Assembly: GCA_005881495.1 (NCBI GenBank) | Contig: VBHI01000220.1 | Location: 15,096 to 79,095 of the forward strand | DNA from: Chloroflexota bacterium | Lineage (GTDB): Bacteria; Chloroflexota; Ktedonobacteria; Ktedonobacterales; Ktedonobacteraceae | DNA: 64,000 nt | Reading direction: 5' to 3' | Shown here: positions 52,549 to 61,818 of the stretch, in pieces | Layout of the letters: each line of letters begins with the position of its first letter | How positions within the stretch are numbered: the stretch's first letter is position 1 | Notes under the pieces: generated by a model | What the model saw: only the letters and a program-made list of their open reading frames with translations | Told to the model about the DNA's origin: nothing | Database searches by the model: none | Program-made: the position numbers and the translations under genes

Positions 52549-53115
52549 ATGATACTCTCAACCCGTTTTGAGGAAGCGCTGCTGTTTGCGACCAAACTAC
52601 ACGCTGGGCAGTGGCGCAAGGGAACAACTATCCCCTACATTGCTCATCTGCTGGCGGTGACCGCCATAGTACTTGAAAATGGGGGCGACGAAGACGAGGC
52701 TATCGCGGCATTGCTCCACGATGCCATAGAAGATCAGGGTGGAGATTTTACGCGGCAGGAGATCCGTCGCCGCTTCGGTGATACTGTTGTCGCGATAGTG
52801 GATGGCTGCACCGATAGCGATATCTTTCCCAAGCCACCCTGGCGAGCGCGCAAGGAAGCTTATATTGCCCATTTGCGCGGCGCATCGCAATCAGTGCGCC
52901 TGGTTGCTGCCGCCGATAAATTGCATAATGCGCGAGCGGTCCTTGCCGATTATCGTGTGGTGGGCGAGTCTCTCTGGCTGCGCTTTCACGGTGGTAAAGA
53001 AGGGACTCTCTGGTATTATCGTTCAGTTGCGGATGCGCTGCGAGATTCGGGTAGAACTCCACTTATCGATGAATTGCGACGGGTTGTCACCGAGATTGAG
53101 CAGCTAGCTCATTAG
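52549..53115 (+). CDS. HD-domain protein, small alarmone (ppGpp) hydrolase type
   Basis: 188 residues. HAGQWRKGTTIPYIAHL, ALLHDAIEDQGG (HDxxED metal site) and VRLVAAADKLHNARA are the motifs of the RelA/SpoT hydrolase domain found alone in MESH1-like SAHs. There is no synthetase, TGS or ACT domain. Likely Mn-dependent removal of the 3'-pyrophosphate from (p)ppGpp; other nucleotides are possible. Confidence 0.85.
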   Translation: MILSTRFEEALLFATKLHAGQWRKGTTIPYIAHLLAVTAIVLENGGDEDEAIAALLHDAIEDQGGDFTRQEIRRRFGDTVVAIVDGCTDSDIFPKPPWRARKEAYIAHLRGASQSVRLVAAADKLHNARAVLADYRVVGESLWLRFHGGKEGTLWYYRSVADALRDSGRTPLIDELRRVVTEIEQLAH

Positions 53116-53220
53116 GGAGTAGTAATCTATGAGGCAATTTGCCGCAGACAAAACAAACGTCGTTGTCTCCCAAATCGGTCTTTTCGCCGAACCAGCCAGA
53201 AAGATCTGAGAGCCTTTCTC

Positions 53221-54093
53221 TTATTCCAGGTGGACGAGTTGCCTCACCGATTGAACGGTTTTGGCCCAGGCATCTGAGTAGACATTTATGAGCACAAAAT
53301 GATCGGCGCCTTCCAACTTTATCAGCGTTACCTGGTCCCCGGCGGCTCTCGCTGCCTGCGCGTACTCCTCGCTCATGATGTAAGGAACGCGGTCGTCTTC
53401 AGTCCCGTGGATCAGTACCTGTGGTACTCCTAATGGGAGCAACGCGGCGGGAGAAGCTGCTGCATAGCGTTCTGGAACGTCTTGCAAGCTGCCTCCAAGC
53501 AATTCTGCGACGGCCCCACTTCCTAGATTACGTATCCTGGCCATCTCTAGGTCAGTAACACCAGCCTGACTTACCACTCCCACCAACGGTAAAGGTCTTG
53601 CGCGTTCCTCTTCTTTCCCAGCATGGCTGCTCACTGCTAGTATGCTGTCTTCAGGAATGCGTGGACGTGCGGCCAGCCACAATGCCAGGTGCCCGCCAGC
53701 GGAGTGGCCAACAGAAACGACACGCTGCACATCCAGGGAATAGCTGTGAGCAGTACTGCGTAGATAGTCGGCGGCCCTGGCCACATCTAACAAGGTGGAG
53801 GGCCAGCCTCCACCTGCATCCCCAACGCGCCGGTACTCGATGTTCCAGGCAGCGATGCCTTGTTTCGCGAGATCTTCGGCCAGGCTGGTCATCAGCGTAT
53901 AGCCATAGGGATTGCGCCAGAAGCCGCCGTGAATCAGAATCACAGTGGGGAAAGGTCCTGAACCAGTGGGCAGGTGCAGTTCGCCAAATTGCAATGTTTC
54001 GGGCCCATATGACAGGCGCACAATTCTGCTATTATGAGAAGATTGAGACATTGTGTTATCGTCGTTGCCGGGTGTATGTGAACTCGTCGCCAT
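53221..54093 (-). CDS. Alpha/beta-hydrolase (esterase/formamidase-like)
   Basis: 290 residues. Oxyanion loop ILIHGGFWRNPYGY, nucleophile VSVGHSAGGHLALWLA, acid GTEDDRVPY and His in GADHFVLIN. This HGGFW layout is that of small-molecule esterases and kynurenine formamidases. Its end is 105 nt from the convergent HD gene; its start lies 4 nt after the stop of the upstream pseudokinase gene, so both share a transcript. Confidence 0.85.
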   Translation of the reverse strand: MATSSHTPGNDDNTMSQSSHNSRIVRLSYGPETLQFGELHLPTGSGPFPTVILIHGGFWRNPYGYTLMTSLAEDLAKQGIAAWNIEYRRVGDAGGGWPSTLLDVARAADYLRSTAHSYSLDVQRVVSVGHSAGGHLALWLAARPRIPEDSILAVSSHAGKEEERARPLPLVGVVSQAGVTDLEMARIRNLGSGAVAELLGGSLQDVPERYAAASPAALLPLGVPQVLIHGTEDDRVPYIMSEEYAQAARAAGDQVTLIKLEGADHFVLINVYSDAWAKTVQSVRQLVHLE

Positions 54094-54096
54094 TTT

Positions 54097-55917
54097 TTAA
54101 CAACTCCAGGGTATCGTAATCATACCGTTAATGGTTGAGAAAGAGAGAGTTCCTGAAAGCGAACAGACACGTGGTATATAAATATAGACCTGTTGATCTT
54201 GTCCAGGAGATAGGGTACCGTTTGGAGGGTAAAAAGTGATATTGGCGCTGCTGCCTGAGGCGGACCATGCCAGGTTATCCTGATAAGTATCTGGTAAATG
54301 CAAGTTGGCCGTGCAGTCGAATTGGGTCCTTTGTTTGAAACAATCCTGGTTTAACTGGAAACTTGATGGCGTTACATCCAGCCCTGATGTAGGGGTTGGT
54401 GAAGGAGTCGCAGAAGGTGAGGGTATGGCGATAGGCGCTCCCTTTGATGCTGGCGCACGGGTAGGCGTGGGAGTTATTTCTGCGGTTGGCGTCAGTACAG
54501 GAGTTGGTGTTAGCGGAACTGTATGTGTATTTTTATGGGAAATAGCAGTTGGGCTTGATTTTTGTGAGTGAGTGGTACGTAAAGTAAAGAACAAGAGGCT
54601 GGAAGTGATGACAAATAAAACTACCAGCAACCCTGACGCTATGACCCAGATGGGTCTGGCTGCTCGCCTGTTTTCGGGAGGGGTATTTCTCACAAGATTG
54701 TTGCGATCCAATGGTGCTACATTCTTGACCACCTTAGTGGTGGTCTCAGCAAGAAACGCTGATTCTGGTTCCATTAATAAGCTTACGGTGGATGCCTGTT
54801 GTTGAATATTGATCCCGCCTGGTTGGGATGCTCTCGATTCCTGGGGGTTAGAACTCTGTTCATTAGCAGGAGCATTAGCATGATTCTCTTGCTTCAGATT
54901 GCTTTGCTCAGTGGGGAGAGTAAGAATCGCGACTTCCAGCATGTGCGGGATGTCGCTTCCTTTCTGCTCTTCTTGAAGCTCTTCGAAACGCTGTGATTCT
55001 GCAATCTTTTTGGATGCGACAAGCAGTGGACGTGTAGTTGTTGCTGTGGGAGCAGGACTTCGAGGTGTCATGGCCCCATGCGGTTGAAACGACGTGGATG
55101 AACATAATGCTGTTACAAAGTCCTTGATGGCTGGATAACGGTCGGCGCTTTTTTTCTGCAAAGCTTTAAGAATTGCTTCTTCACAGGAGATAGGCAACAA
55201 TAAATTGTGTTGCGTGGGAGCGATAGCTTTTTCCGCTAAGTGTTTTTCCTTAAACCCGGCGTAGCCTGCGGCGATAAATGGAACCGCGCCAGTCAACAGT
55301 TCGTAGGCAATACACCCCAGGGCGTATTGGTCGCTTTCCTTTTTCATACGGCCCAGAAATTGTTCTGGCGCCATATAGGGAAGGCTGCTACGATTGTGAT
55401 CGTGTTCTGTATTGAACGTATCCTGGAGGGAAACAAAACTAAAGTCAGTCAGGAGCACATCTCCTGTATTACGCAAGAGAATATTCTCAGGTTTGAGATT
55501 TCCGTGGAAAATATTCATCTGGTGTGTATATTGCAGGGCTTGTCCTACCATGTGAATGATAGTGAGCGCCTCCTGTATGGGGAGTAGCTGGGAAGACTGC
55601 GAGTCAAGGAGATTCCGCAGGGAGCCTTTTGCAATATAATCAGTGATATAGTATGGCATATCCTCAAAGATTCCGGCATCGAGTATGGGAAGAATATGAG
55701 TGCGTTCGATCTTTTTCAAGAGATGAACTTCTTGGAGGAACAGTTCGCGCTGCTGTTTAGTAACGAGCTTTCTGTGGAAGAGTTTTAGGGCAAGGCTATT
55801 TTGTGTGTAATGAGGATGTTCAGCCAGGAAGACGCTACTGGTTGGGCCGCTACTAATTTCAGCAAGTATGTAGTAGTTATCAAGGTGTTTGCCTTGATGG
55901 ATATGCTCACTTAACAC
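54097..55917 (-). CDS. Predicted receptor pseudokinase with C-terminal beta domain
   Basis: 606 residues. Kinase fold at 1-270 with ALKLF Lys kept, but the catalytic loop reads FHGNLKPEN (Asp replaced by Asn) and DFG reads DFS. So transfer activity is doubtful. A long linker, one membrane helix (about 421-449), a TPTP-rich spacer (to about 520), then an extracellular domain with ITFYPPNGTLSPG and a final WSC. The last domain is shared with the protein at 59617-61746. Strong promoter at 55971-56000. Confidence 0.87.
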   Translation of the reverse strand: MLSEHIHQGKHLDNYYILAEISSGPTSSVFLAEHPHYTQNSLALKLFHRKLVTKQQRELFLQEVHLLKKIERTHILPILDAGIFEDMPYYITDYIAKGSLRNLLDSQSSQLLPIQEALTIIHMVGQALQYTHQMNIFHGNLKPENILLRNTGDVLLTDFSFVSLQDTFNTEHDHNRSSLPYMAPEQFLGRMKKESDQYALGCIAYELLTGAVPFIAAGYAGFKEKHLAEKAIAPTQHNLLLPISCEEAILKALQKKSADRYPAIKDFVTALCSSTSFQPHGAMTPRSPAPTATTTRPLLVASKKIAESQRFEELQEEQKGSDIPHMLEVAILTLPTEQSNLKQENHANAPANEQSSNPQESRASQPGGINIQQQASTVSLLMEPESAFLAETTTKVVKNVAPLDRNNLVRNTPPENRRAARPIWVIASGLLVVLFVITSSLLFFTLRTTHSQKSSPTAISHKNTHTVPLTPTPVLTPTAEITPTPTRAPASKGAPIAIPSPSATPSPTPTSGLDVTPSSFQLNQDCFKQRTQFDCTANLHLPDTYQDNLAWSASGSSANITFYPPNGTLSPGQDQQVYIYIPRVCSLSGTLSFSTINGMITIPWSC

Positions 55918-55970
55918 AATAACAGCCTCGTGATGTATTATAGGTGGGGTACTGTTTTGACGCTGCTCGC

Positions 55971-56000
55971 AGTATAATGATCTTTATTTGTGGTTGTCAA
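55971..56000 (-). promoter_or_regulatory. Sigma-70-type promoter of the pseudokinase gene
   Basis: On the minus strand: TTGACA (56000-55995), 18-nt spacer, TATACT (55976-55971), 54 nt upstream of the ATG at 55917. Confidence 0.75.
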
Positions 56001-56083
56001 TGAAATAGCATAGATGGCTATTCCAACAGGATATTTATGAAAGCAATATACGCCTACCGCCGTACTTCTATTGCAGGAGCTAC

Positions 56084-56749
56084 ATGATTATGTCAGACTA
56101 CCTCGACCTCTATGACTACCGAGTCCGCGTTGCATCTATGTACCGTGAGCGTAACCGGGCTATTTTGAGTGGAGGAGATCCTATCGTTGTCTGGGAGCGT
56201 TTCCGAGCGGTGAAAGATGATTTATTCGCGCACCATCCACAATCTGCCCTGGATGAGGAGCAGCGCCGTACGTTTCAGGGGCTGCCTTATTTTCCCTACA
56301 ACCCGTTAATGCGTTTTCTCGTCGATATCGATACTGCTGTCGAGCCAACGCAATTGAAGGTAACAATGAATGCCAGTGAAACAATGATGATGACCACTGT
56401 CGGGCGTGTGCATTTTGTGGTCGATGGCGAGCCGGTCTCGCTTTCAATTTACTGGCTTGAAGTGTACGGCGGTGGGCTATTTCTTCCCTTCCGCGATGCG
56501 ACCTGCCCCGTGGAGAGTTATGGGGGAGGCCGCTACCTCTTTGACACCATCAAGGGTAGCGACTTCTTTCATGTGCCCGGTGAAAGCAACTGGAAGCGTA
56601 TCATTCTCGACTTCAACTACGCGTATAATCCATCGTGTGCCTACAATGATCGCTGGCTCTGTCCCCTGGCACCTCTTGAAAACCGCCTCACTGTCCCTAT
56701 TCGCGCCGGCGAAATGAAGCAGCAGCAGTCGTTAAGAAGTGTGGCATGA
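56084..56749 (+). CDS. DUF1684 family protein
   Basis: 221 residues. WERFRAVKDDLFAHHPQSAL at the start, then LPYFPYNP, and at the end ILDFNYAYNPSCAYNDRWLC, PLAPLENRLTVPIRAGE: the hallmark of DUF1684. The family has no established role. No signal peptide. AGGAG precedes the tandem starts ATG 56084/56090. Confidence 0.87.
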   Translation: MIMSDYLDLYDYRVRVASMYRERNRAILSGGDPIVVWERFRAVKDDLFAHHPQSALDEEQRRTFQGLPYFPYNPLMRFLVDIDTAVEPTQLKVTMNASETMMMTTVGRVHFVVDGEPVSLSIYWLEVYGGGLFLPFRDATCPVESYGGGRYLFDTIKGSDFFHVPGESNWKRIILDFNYAYNPSCAYNDRWLCPLAPLENRLTVPIRAGEMKQQQSLRSVA

Positions 56750-56872
56750 GCTTTGTATTACAGCAGAATGTCACTGTTTTACGAAGAAAGAGGCTCTGCG
56801 CATAGTGCGTATAGTGGTGCATCGGGGTCGCATCATCGTTCATCGAACGTGATAGGTTGAGAATTGAGAGCA

Positions 56873-57637
56873 TTAAAGCATCTCGACCAATTGTGGTAAG
56901 ACCAGCCCGGCCTTTTCGGCTATGACGACGTCTGCGAGCGGATCGAGGGATGTTGGTTGCAGGTTGATGATGATGAGGGGTGCAATGTGCTTGAGCGCTA
57001 AGCGCGGCAGCAGGGCGGCTGGCATCACCTTGAGCGACGAGCCGACGACTAGAAAAAGGTCACAATCGGTGGCCAGTTCTTTGGCGCGCGCAAGCTCTGC
57101 TTCTGGCACACGCTGACCAAATAAGATCGTCGCGGCCTTGAGAAATCCGTTACATTCAGGGCAACGTGGGTCAATCTCGCCTTTGTCGATACGTCTTTGA
57201 AGTTCCGTGATGGATGAGCGCGCTCCGCACAGAGTGCAGGCCGCTGCCCGTGAAGTGCCGTGGAGTTCGATGATGCGCTCAGGCTGGTGGCCCGCATCCT
57301 GGTGCAGTCCGTCAAAATTTTGCGTGATGACTCCAAGCAGCTGTCCCCTGAGCTCTAAATCGGCCAGCGCGCGATGGGCAGCGTTAGGCCGTGCCCCTAC
57401 CACTTGAGATGAAAGGCCGTGGCGCGTTTGCCAGTATTGCTGGCGTGCCTCGGGCTTATTGATAAAATCATGATAGCTCACCGGCGGTTGAGATAGCCAG
57501 ATTGAACCGGGGCTGCGAAAATCGGGAATGCCTGACTCAGTACTGATACCGGCTCCTGTCAGTGCCACAATCTGCTGAGCACTGCGCAGCAGCTCGGCCG
57601 CATCGTAAAACTTTTCAAGGAGATCAGTCATTGACAT
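56873..57637 (-). CDS. NAD-dependent protein deacylase (sirtuin)
   Basis: 254 residues. ALTGAGISTESGIPDFRSPG (NAD), TQNFDGLHQDAG, ELHGTS with the catalytic His, zinc Cys pairs CTLC and CPEC, and VVGSSLKVMPA. A single-domain class of bacterial Sir2/CobB. Deacylates Lys side chains in the cytoplasm, using NAD. Monocistronic. Confidence 0.93.
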   Translation of the reverse strand: MSMTDLLEKFYDAAELLRSAQQIVALTGAGISTESGIPDFRSPGSIWLSQPPVSYHDFINKPEARQQYWQTRHGLSSQVVGARPNAAHRALADLELRGQLLGVITQNFDGLHQDAGHQPERIIELHGTSRAAACTLCGARSSITELQRRIDKGEIDPRCPECNGFLKAATILFGQRVPEAELARAKELATDCDLFLVVGSSLKVMPAALLPRLALKHIAPLIIINLQPTSLDPLADVVIAEKAGLVLPQLVEML

Positions 57638-57760
57638 GTTTGCCGCATTTCATGAGACTGGTTGATGGGTATCATCGTTGCTTCATAAAGATAAGTATAG
57701 CTTGTGTAGCGCGAGGCTTGCAAGGGAGACAAACTCTTTGAGATGTCCGCTGGCGTTTAG

Positions 57761-59572
57761 TTAGTCTGTCAATTTAACTGATGTGACCACAAAGCTTGTT
57801 GACGGGCCTGTCACATAGATACCAAATTGACCGCCGGTAAACGGCTGGTCGTTGTCGGTAAATGAATGATCTGGTGTACCTTGAAGCTGTACAAGCTGAT
57901 CGTTCACATAGAAGAGATATGTTTTGTCGTGCGCAATTACTTTCAACGTGTTGGCCTGGTTGTTATTGATAGTTGTAGTTCCTGCTTTCAATGACGATTC
58001 AGCATTTGAATTGTATTTCAGTACCACATATTGACCTGCCCCATTGATAGCGAAGACGTAGCCAGAGACAGATTGGTCGGTTCCCAGTAAATGGAAGGCT
58101 ATCCCAAAGAGTTTGTGGCTTTCACCGCTGACCTGTGCCATTTTAACGGTCAGCGTAAAGTTCTGTGGCAATGAAGCTGTTAGCTGTGGATGCGGGAAAT
58201 AGGTGTTTTGTGCACTTCCAATGGTCAGGGTGTACCGTTGATTGCTGATATCGGCTTGCAGATTCCCGTAATCCAGGCTCCCAATCGTCCAATTGTGATC
58301 ATTATTATGAAAATCTTCATTGGTAAAAGGCGCATTTCCACCTGGTAATGAGGTTGATGGATTCGAAAAGCAAAGCAGGTTATAGTTCGAGCAGAGCAAT
58401 GGTTGCACCTTTGTTACGGCAAGTCCAATCAGCAGCACCGTAATCACGCTATACATGATGTAGCTCAGGCGAACCTTGCTTTTGGCGCGAGGTCGAACGG
58501 GAGCGACTATGTTACCACTTCCAGGTGACAAGTTGCCTATAGCCGGGGTGTTGGGCTGAAATGCCTCAGTCACCATTGGTGGCCCGTTGTATGGCCGTGC
58601 TGTCGGGAGGGTGCGGTTCGGGGATGAATTGGTTACCGGGTCACGTCCAAAAGTGGAGTAGTTGTCAACTGAAAATTTGTGTGTAGGGGAGGCCTGGACT
58701 GCTTCTAATGCTACTGCCATGGCTTCTGCCGATTGAAAACGATGTTCAGGAGCTTTTGCCAGTGCGCGAAAGATGATCTGTTCAAGTACTTCAGGGACAT
58801 ACGGATTTATCTCGCGCACTGACATTGGAGCGGTATAGACATGCTGGAAGAGTAACCCATCGACCGTTGTAGAGGAGAAAGGTATCCGCCCCGTCAACAT
58901 CTGAAAGAGCACAATGCCCAACGCGTAGACATCGGTGCGGGCATCAACCGGCTGCCCATTAATCTGTTCTGGCGCCATGTATTCAGCCGTCCCAACCAGC
59001 TGGTCAACGCTGGTGAGCGAAGGATTGTGTGGTCCTTGTGCGGATGAGGTATAGAGCAGCGTCTCGTGGCTGTTGCTAACAACCATTTTGGCGATGCCGA
59101 AATCGGAGAGCAGCAGTTCATTCGAGTCGCTGGAGGAAATGAGCATGTTTTGCGGTTTCACATCCCTGTGGACGATCCCGCGCTGGTGGGCGTGATGAAG
59201 CGCGCGCGCCATTTGTATTGCATACTGTACGGCCTGGTGTGGTTCTATGTACCCCTCTTTGCGTAACTTGTCGCGCAGTGTTCCACCGCCGATGTATTGC
59301 ATCACCAGGTACGTGATGGTACCAATCTCACCAAAATCGTAGATCGCGACGATATTGTGGTGCTCCAGGCTAGCGACCAGTTGTGCCTCACGCTCAAAGC
59401 GTTCGCGGAAGCCAGCTTGATCGGCAATCTGTGGTAGGATTACCTTGATAGCTACATCTCGACGCAGCCGTTCATGATAGGCTTTGTAGACCTGTGCCAT
59501 ACCGCCTTCGCCTATCTTCTCCTGGATGAAGTAGGCTCCCAGGCGTCTCCCAATTAATGGATCGTGTTCCAT
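57761..59572 (-). CDS. Transmembrane Ser/Thr kinase with C-terminal beta-sandwich sensor
   Basis: 603 residues. Active kinase: GEGGMAQVYKA, VAIKVI, HRDVKPQN (about 132-139), DFGIAK, APEQ. A linker leads to one membrane helix (about 368-392). The extracellular part (about 410-603) is a beta-rich, lectin/laminin-G-like domain (LFGIAFHLLGTDQSV, YVVLKYNSNAES), without PASTA repeats. It should sense an extracellular ligand, perhaps a glycan. Close to the zinc-ribbon protein upstream (44 nt). Confidence 0.9.
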   Translation of the reverse strand: MEHDPLIGRRLGAYFIQEKIGEGGMAQVYKAYHERLRRDVAIKVILPQIADQAGFRERFEREAQLVASLEHHNIVAIYDFGEIGTITYLVMQYIGGGTLRDKLRKEGYIEPHQAVQYAIQMARALHHAHQRGIVHRDVKPQNMLISSSDSNELLLSDFGIAKMVVSNSHETLLYTSSAQGPHNPSLTSVDQLVGTAEYMAPEQINGQPVDARTDVYALGIVLFQMLTGRIPFSSTTVDGLLFQHVYTAPMSVREINPYVPEVLEQIIFRALAKAPEHRFQSAEAMAVALEAVQASPTHKFSVDNYSTFGRDPVTNSSPNRTLPTARPYNGPPMVTEAFQPNTPAIGNLSPGSGNIVAPVRPRAKSKVRLSYIMYSVITVLLIGLAVTKVQPLLCSNYNLLCFSNPSTSLPGGNAPFTNEDFHNNDHNWTIGSLDYGNLQADISNQRYTLTIGSAQNTYFPHPQLTASLPQNFTLTVKMAQVSGESHKLFGIAFHLLGTDQSVSGYVFAINGAGQYVVLKYNSNAESSLKAGTTTINNNQANTLKVIAHDKTYLFYVNDQLVQLQGTPDHSFTDNDQPFTGGQFGIYVTGPSTSFVVTSVKLTD

Positions 59573-59616
59573 ACAATTACTCCGTTTTCCCCTGAATGCA
59601 ATCCTGTCTTATGCTG

Positions 59617-61746
59617 TCAAGGAATGCTAGCGCAACTCCAGGAAATAGTTGCCGTATTAGCCGGCCCGGTAAATGACAGCGTGGTAGGCACCTGGCAATT
59701 ATTTTCGGGTACTGTGATCGTTACTCGTTCACTCCCTCCAGGAGGAAGTGTACCGTTGGACGGCTTAAAGGTAATGTTCGGTACGCCACTGCTGGAGGAT
59801 TTCCAGCTCAGACTCAAACTTTGCGAACTGTTGCTGATCGAGGCAAAACACATCCAGACTAAGAATTTCTGGCCGAAAGTACATTGCTTCGGTGCATAGA
59901 AGCTGGGTGGATTTGGAGAAACCACAATGATTTTGGGCGCGGCCTGCACGATAAGCGTCACAGAGACGGTCACCTGTTTTGATCCTATTGCGTATTGTAT
60001 CTGTCCGTTATACGTTCCTGGTCCGAGCTGTGTCTTAAGAATAGACGCCGAGACAGTGACGTTTTGTGAAGCTCCCCCATTGAGTCCGCCGCCTGTTGGC
60101 GTTACGTTGAGCCAGTTCACATTATTGCTTCCCTTGCTGGTAGACACCCTGGTTGACCATATTCCCACGTTACCGCAGTTCGTGACGACAACCTCTTGCC
60201 GCTGTGGGTCGCTGCTGCCCGCAACTCCCGAGAAACTTAAGGCCTGCTGACTTGTGTGAATACAACCTGTCTGAACGGCGAATGCCACATTCAATGTTTC
60301 TGTTGTGGTGCCCTGCGGGCTGCCGAAGGTTACCGTTGCGCTGTAGTTTCCGGCTTTGAGATCGGTAGCAAGTGCACTCACATTGATTTGTTGCTGGCCT
60401 GGTGCCTGGATCTGCCCAGAACTATTGTCCAAAGTTAGCCAGGGCGCCTGGTTATGATTCCAGGTGGCCGTCCAGTTCACTGTCCCTGAACCAGAGGCGC
60501 AGAGAGTGACCTGTGTTGAGACTGCCTTGACGTAGCCTTCACTGACGGGGCCGATTGATACCGAAGCAGGGCTGATACAACTCAAATCAGAGGGAGTTGT
60601 CGATGGCGAAGGCGTCACCGATGGTGAAGCGATTGGTGTAAGTGTATCTGTCGTCGATGGTGAAGATGTGGGCAGCGTAGGTGTCTCTCCAGCTTGGTGA
60701 ACGGTGATAGTTATGCTGGCACTGCGTGGGATAAACCTCTCTGATGCTCGAATAGTGTGCTGACCCGTCTTCCAACTCTGATCCAGAAGAAATGTCACCG
60801 TGAAGGTTCCGTCGATGCCGACGGTGACGGAACTATTGGCAGAAGAGACCTGGCCGATGTGGATGGAAGTTATCCCTAAAGCGGGCAACGAGTTGGCGCT
60901 GTGAAGAGCCTGGCCATTTGAGCCCTGGTTGGTAAAGTAAAGCGGCGTGGTATCGTCAAGGGTGAAAGTGACGCTGCTTCCTGGAATGAAACTTGTCCCG
61001 TGCAGTTGTAGTGACCCTCCCTGGGTGACATTGGTACTCCCGCTCAATAAAGAAAGGCCTGGAGAGAGGACAGTCAGACCTATACTGATGATGCTGGTGA
61101 TGATCAGTATGGCAGCGAAGACGATTATAAGCCATGCAGGCGCGCAGCCATGCTGGTTCGGGTGATGCGGGCTGGTGGGATGAGGGCCAGCAGACCCAGA
61201 TGGATGGTATATCGGATGAGGAGTATGAGGAACTGGCGATTGTGGTACATGGGATACCTGCTGGGTTTGTGAAGCATAAAAGCCCGATGAGTAACTACCC
61301 TGGGGCAAATTCTGTGGAGTACCCTGGACAAATGGCACCCCGCCGATTTGTGGCGTTCCATTTACGGCAGGTACATTGCCGGCTGGTGGCTGTCCTTCCC
61401 CGGCAAAGCCCAGCAGGCCGAAGCCAAGCATTGCGGCTTTGCGGCGCCTTTTCTCTTCCTCATCGTCTGCGGATGGCTGCGTACCAAAATCACCTGCAAA
61501 CTGAGAACTGTGAGAGTCATAAGCCTGACCGGGTTGACCTTGCACAGCATTTCCCCATTGGGGTGTACTGATCGTCGTAGCCGCATCAAGGGAATGTACC
61601 TGAAGGAGCTGATTGCCGCTACCACTTTTACCGTTTGTTGGTAATTCAACTGGGTTGCCTGCAGGAGGCGTTGGATGGCCACAATTCCCACAAAAACCGG
61701 CCTGGCCAGGCAACTCTGCCCCACAAAATATACAGGTACGCATCAT
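59617..61746 (-). CDS. Zinc-ribbon membrane protein with Ig-like/BACON-type extracellular domains
   Basis: 709 residues. N-terminal zinc ribbon CIFC...CGNC, a disordered Pro/Gly/Gln-rich cytoplasmic stretch to about 200, one membrane helix (about 203-230), then several beta domains. A TPSPST linker near 355-385 separates them; two BACON-like repeats follow (WLTLDNSSGQI, WLNVTPTGGGL). The last domain (ITFKPSNGTLPPG to WSC) matches that of the pseudokinase at 54.1-55.9 kb. Same strand as, and 44 nt before, the Ser/Thr kinase gene, so likely its partner or substrate. Confidence 0.8.
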   Translation of the reverse strand: MMRTCIFCGAELPGQAGFCGNCGHPTPPAGNPVELPTNGKSGSGNQLLQVHSLDAATTISTPQWGNAVQGQPGQAYDSHSSQFAGDFGTQPSADDEEEKRRRKAAMLGFGLLGFAGEGQPPAGNVPAVNGTPQIGGVPFVQGTPQNLPQGSYSSGFYASQTQQVSHVPQSPVPHTPHPIYHPSGSAGPHPTSPHHPNQHGCAPAWLIIVFAAILIITSIISIGLTVLSPGLSLLSGSTNVTQGGSLQLHGTSFIPGSSVTFTLDDTTPLYFTNQGSNGQALHSANSLPALGITSIHIGQVSSANSSVTVGIDGTFTVTFLLDQSWKTGQHTIRASERFIPRSASITITVHQAGETPTLPTSSPSTTDTLTPIASPSVTPSPSTTPSDLSCISPASVSIGPVSEGYVKAVSTQVTLCASGSGTVNWTATWNHNQAPWLTLDNSSGQIQAPGQQQINVSALATDLKAGNYSATVTFGSPQGTTTETLNVAFAVQTGCIHTSQQALSFSGVAGSSDPQRQEVVVTNCGNVGIWSTRVSTSKGSNNVNWLNVTPTGGGLNGGASQNVTVSASILKTQLGPGTYNGQIQYAIGSKQVTVSVTLIVQAAPKIIVVSPNPPSFYAPKQCTFGQKFLVWMCFASISNSSQSLSLSWKSSSSGVPNITFKPSNGTLPPGGSERVTITVPENNCQVPTTLSFTGPANTATISWSCASIP

Positions 61747-61818
61747 AGATTCTCCCTAGTATTAACGTGATCTACCCTAATATATGAACGATCAAGGTTG
61801 ATGTATTAACACTCGGGT

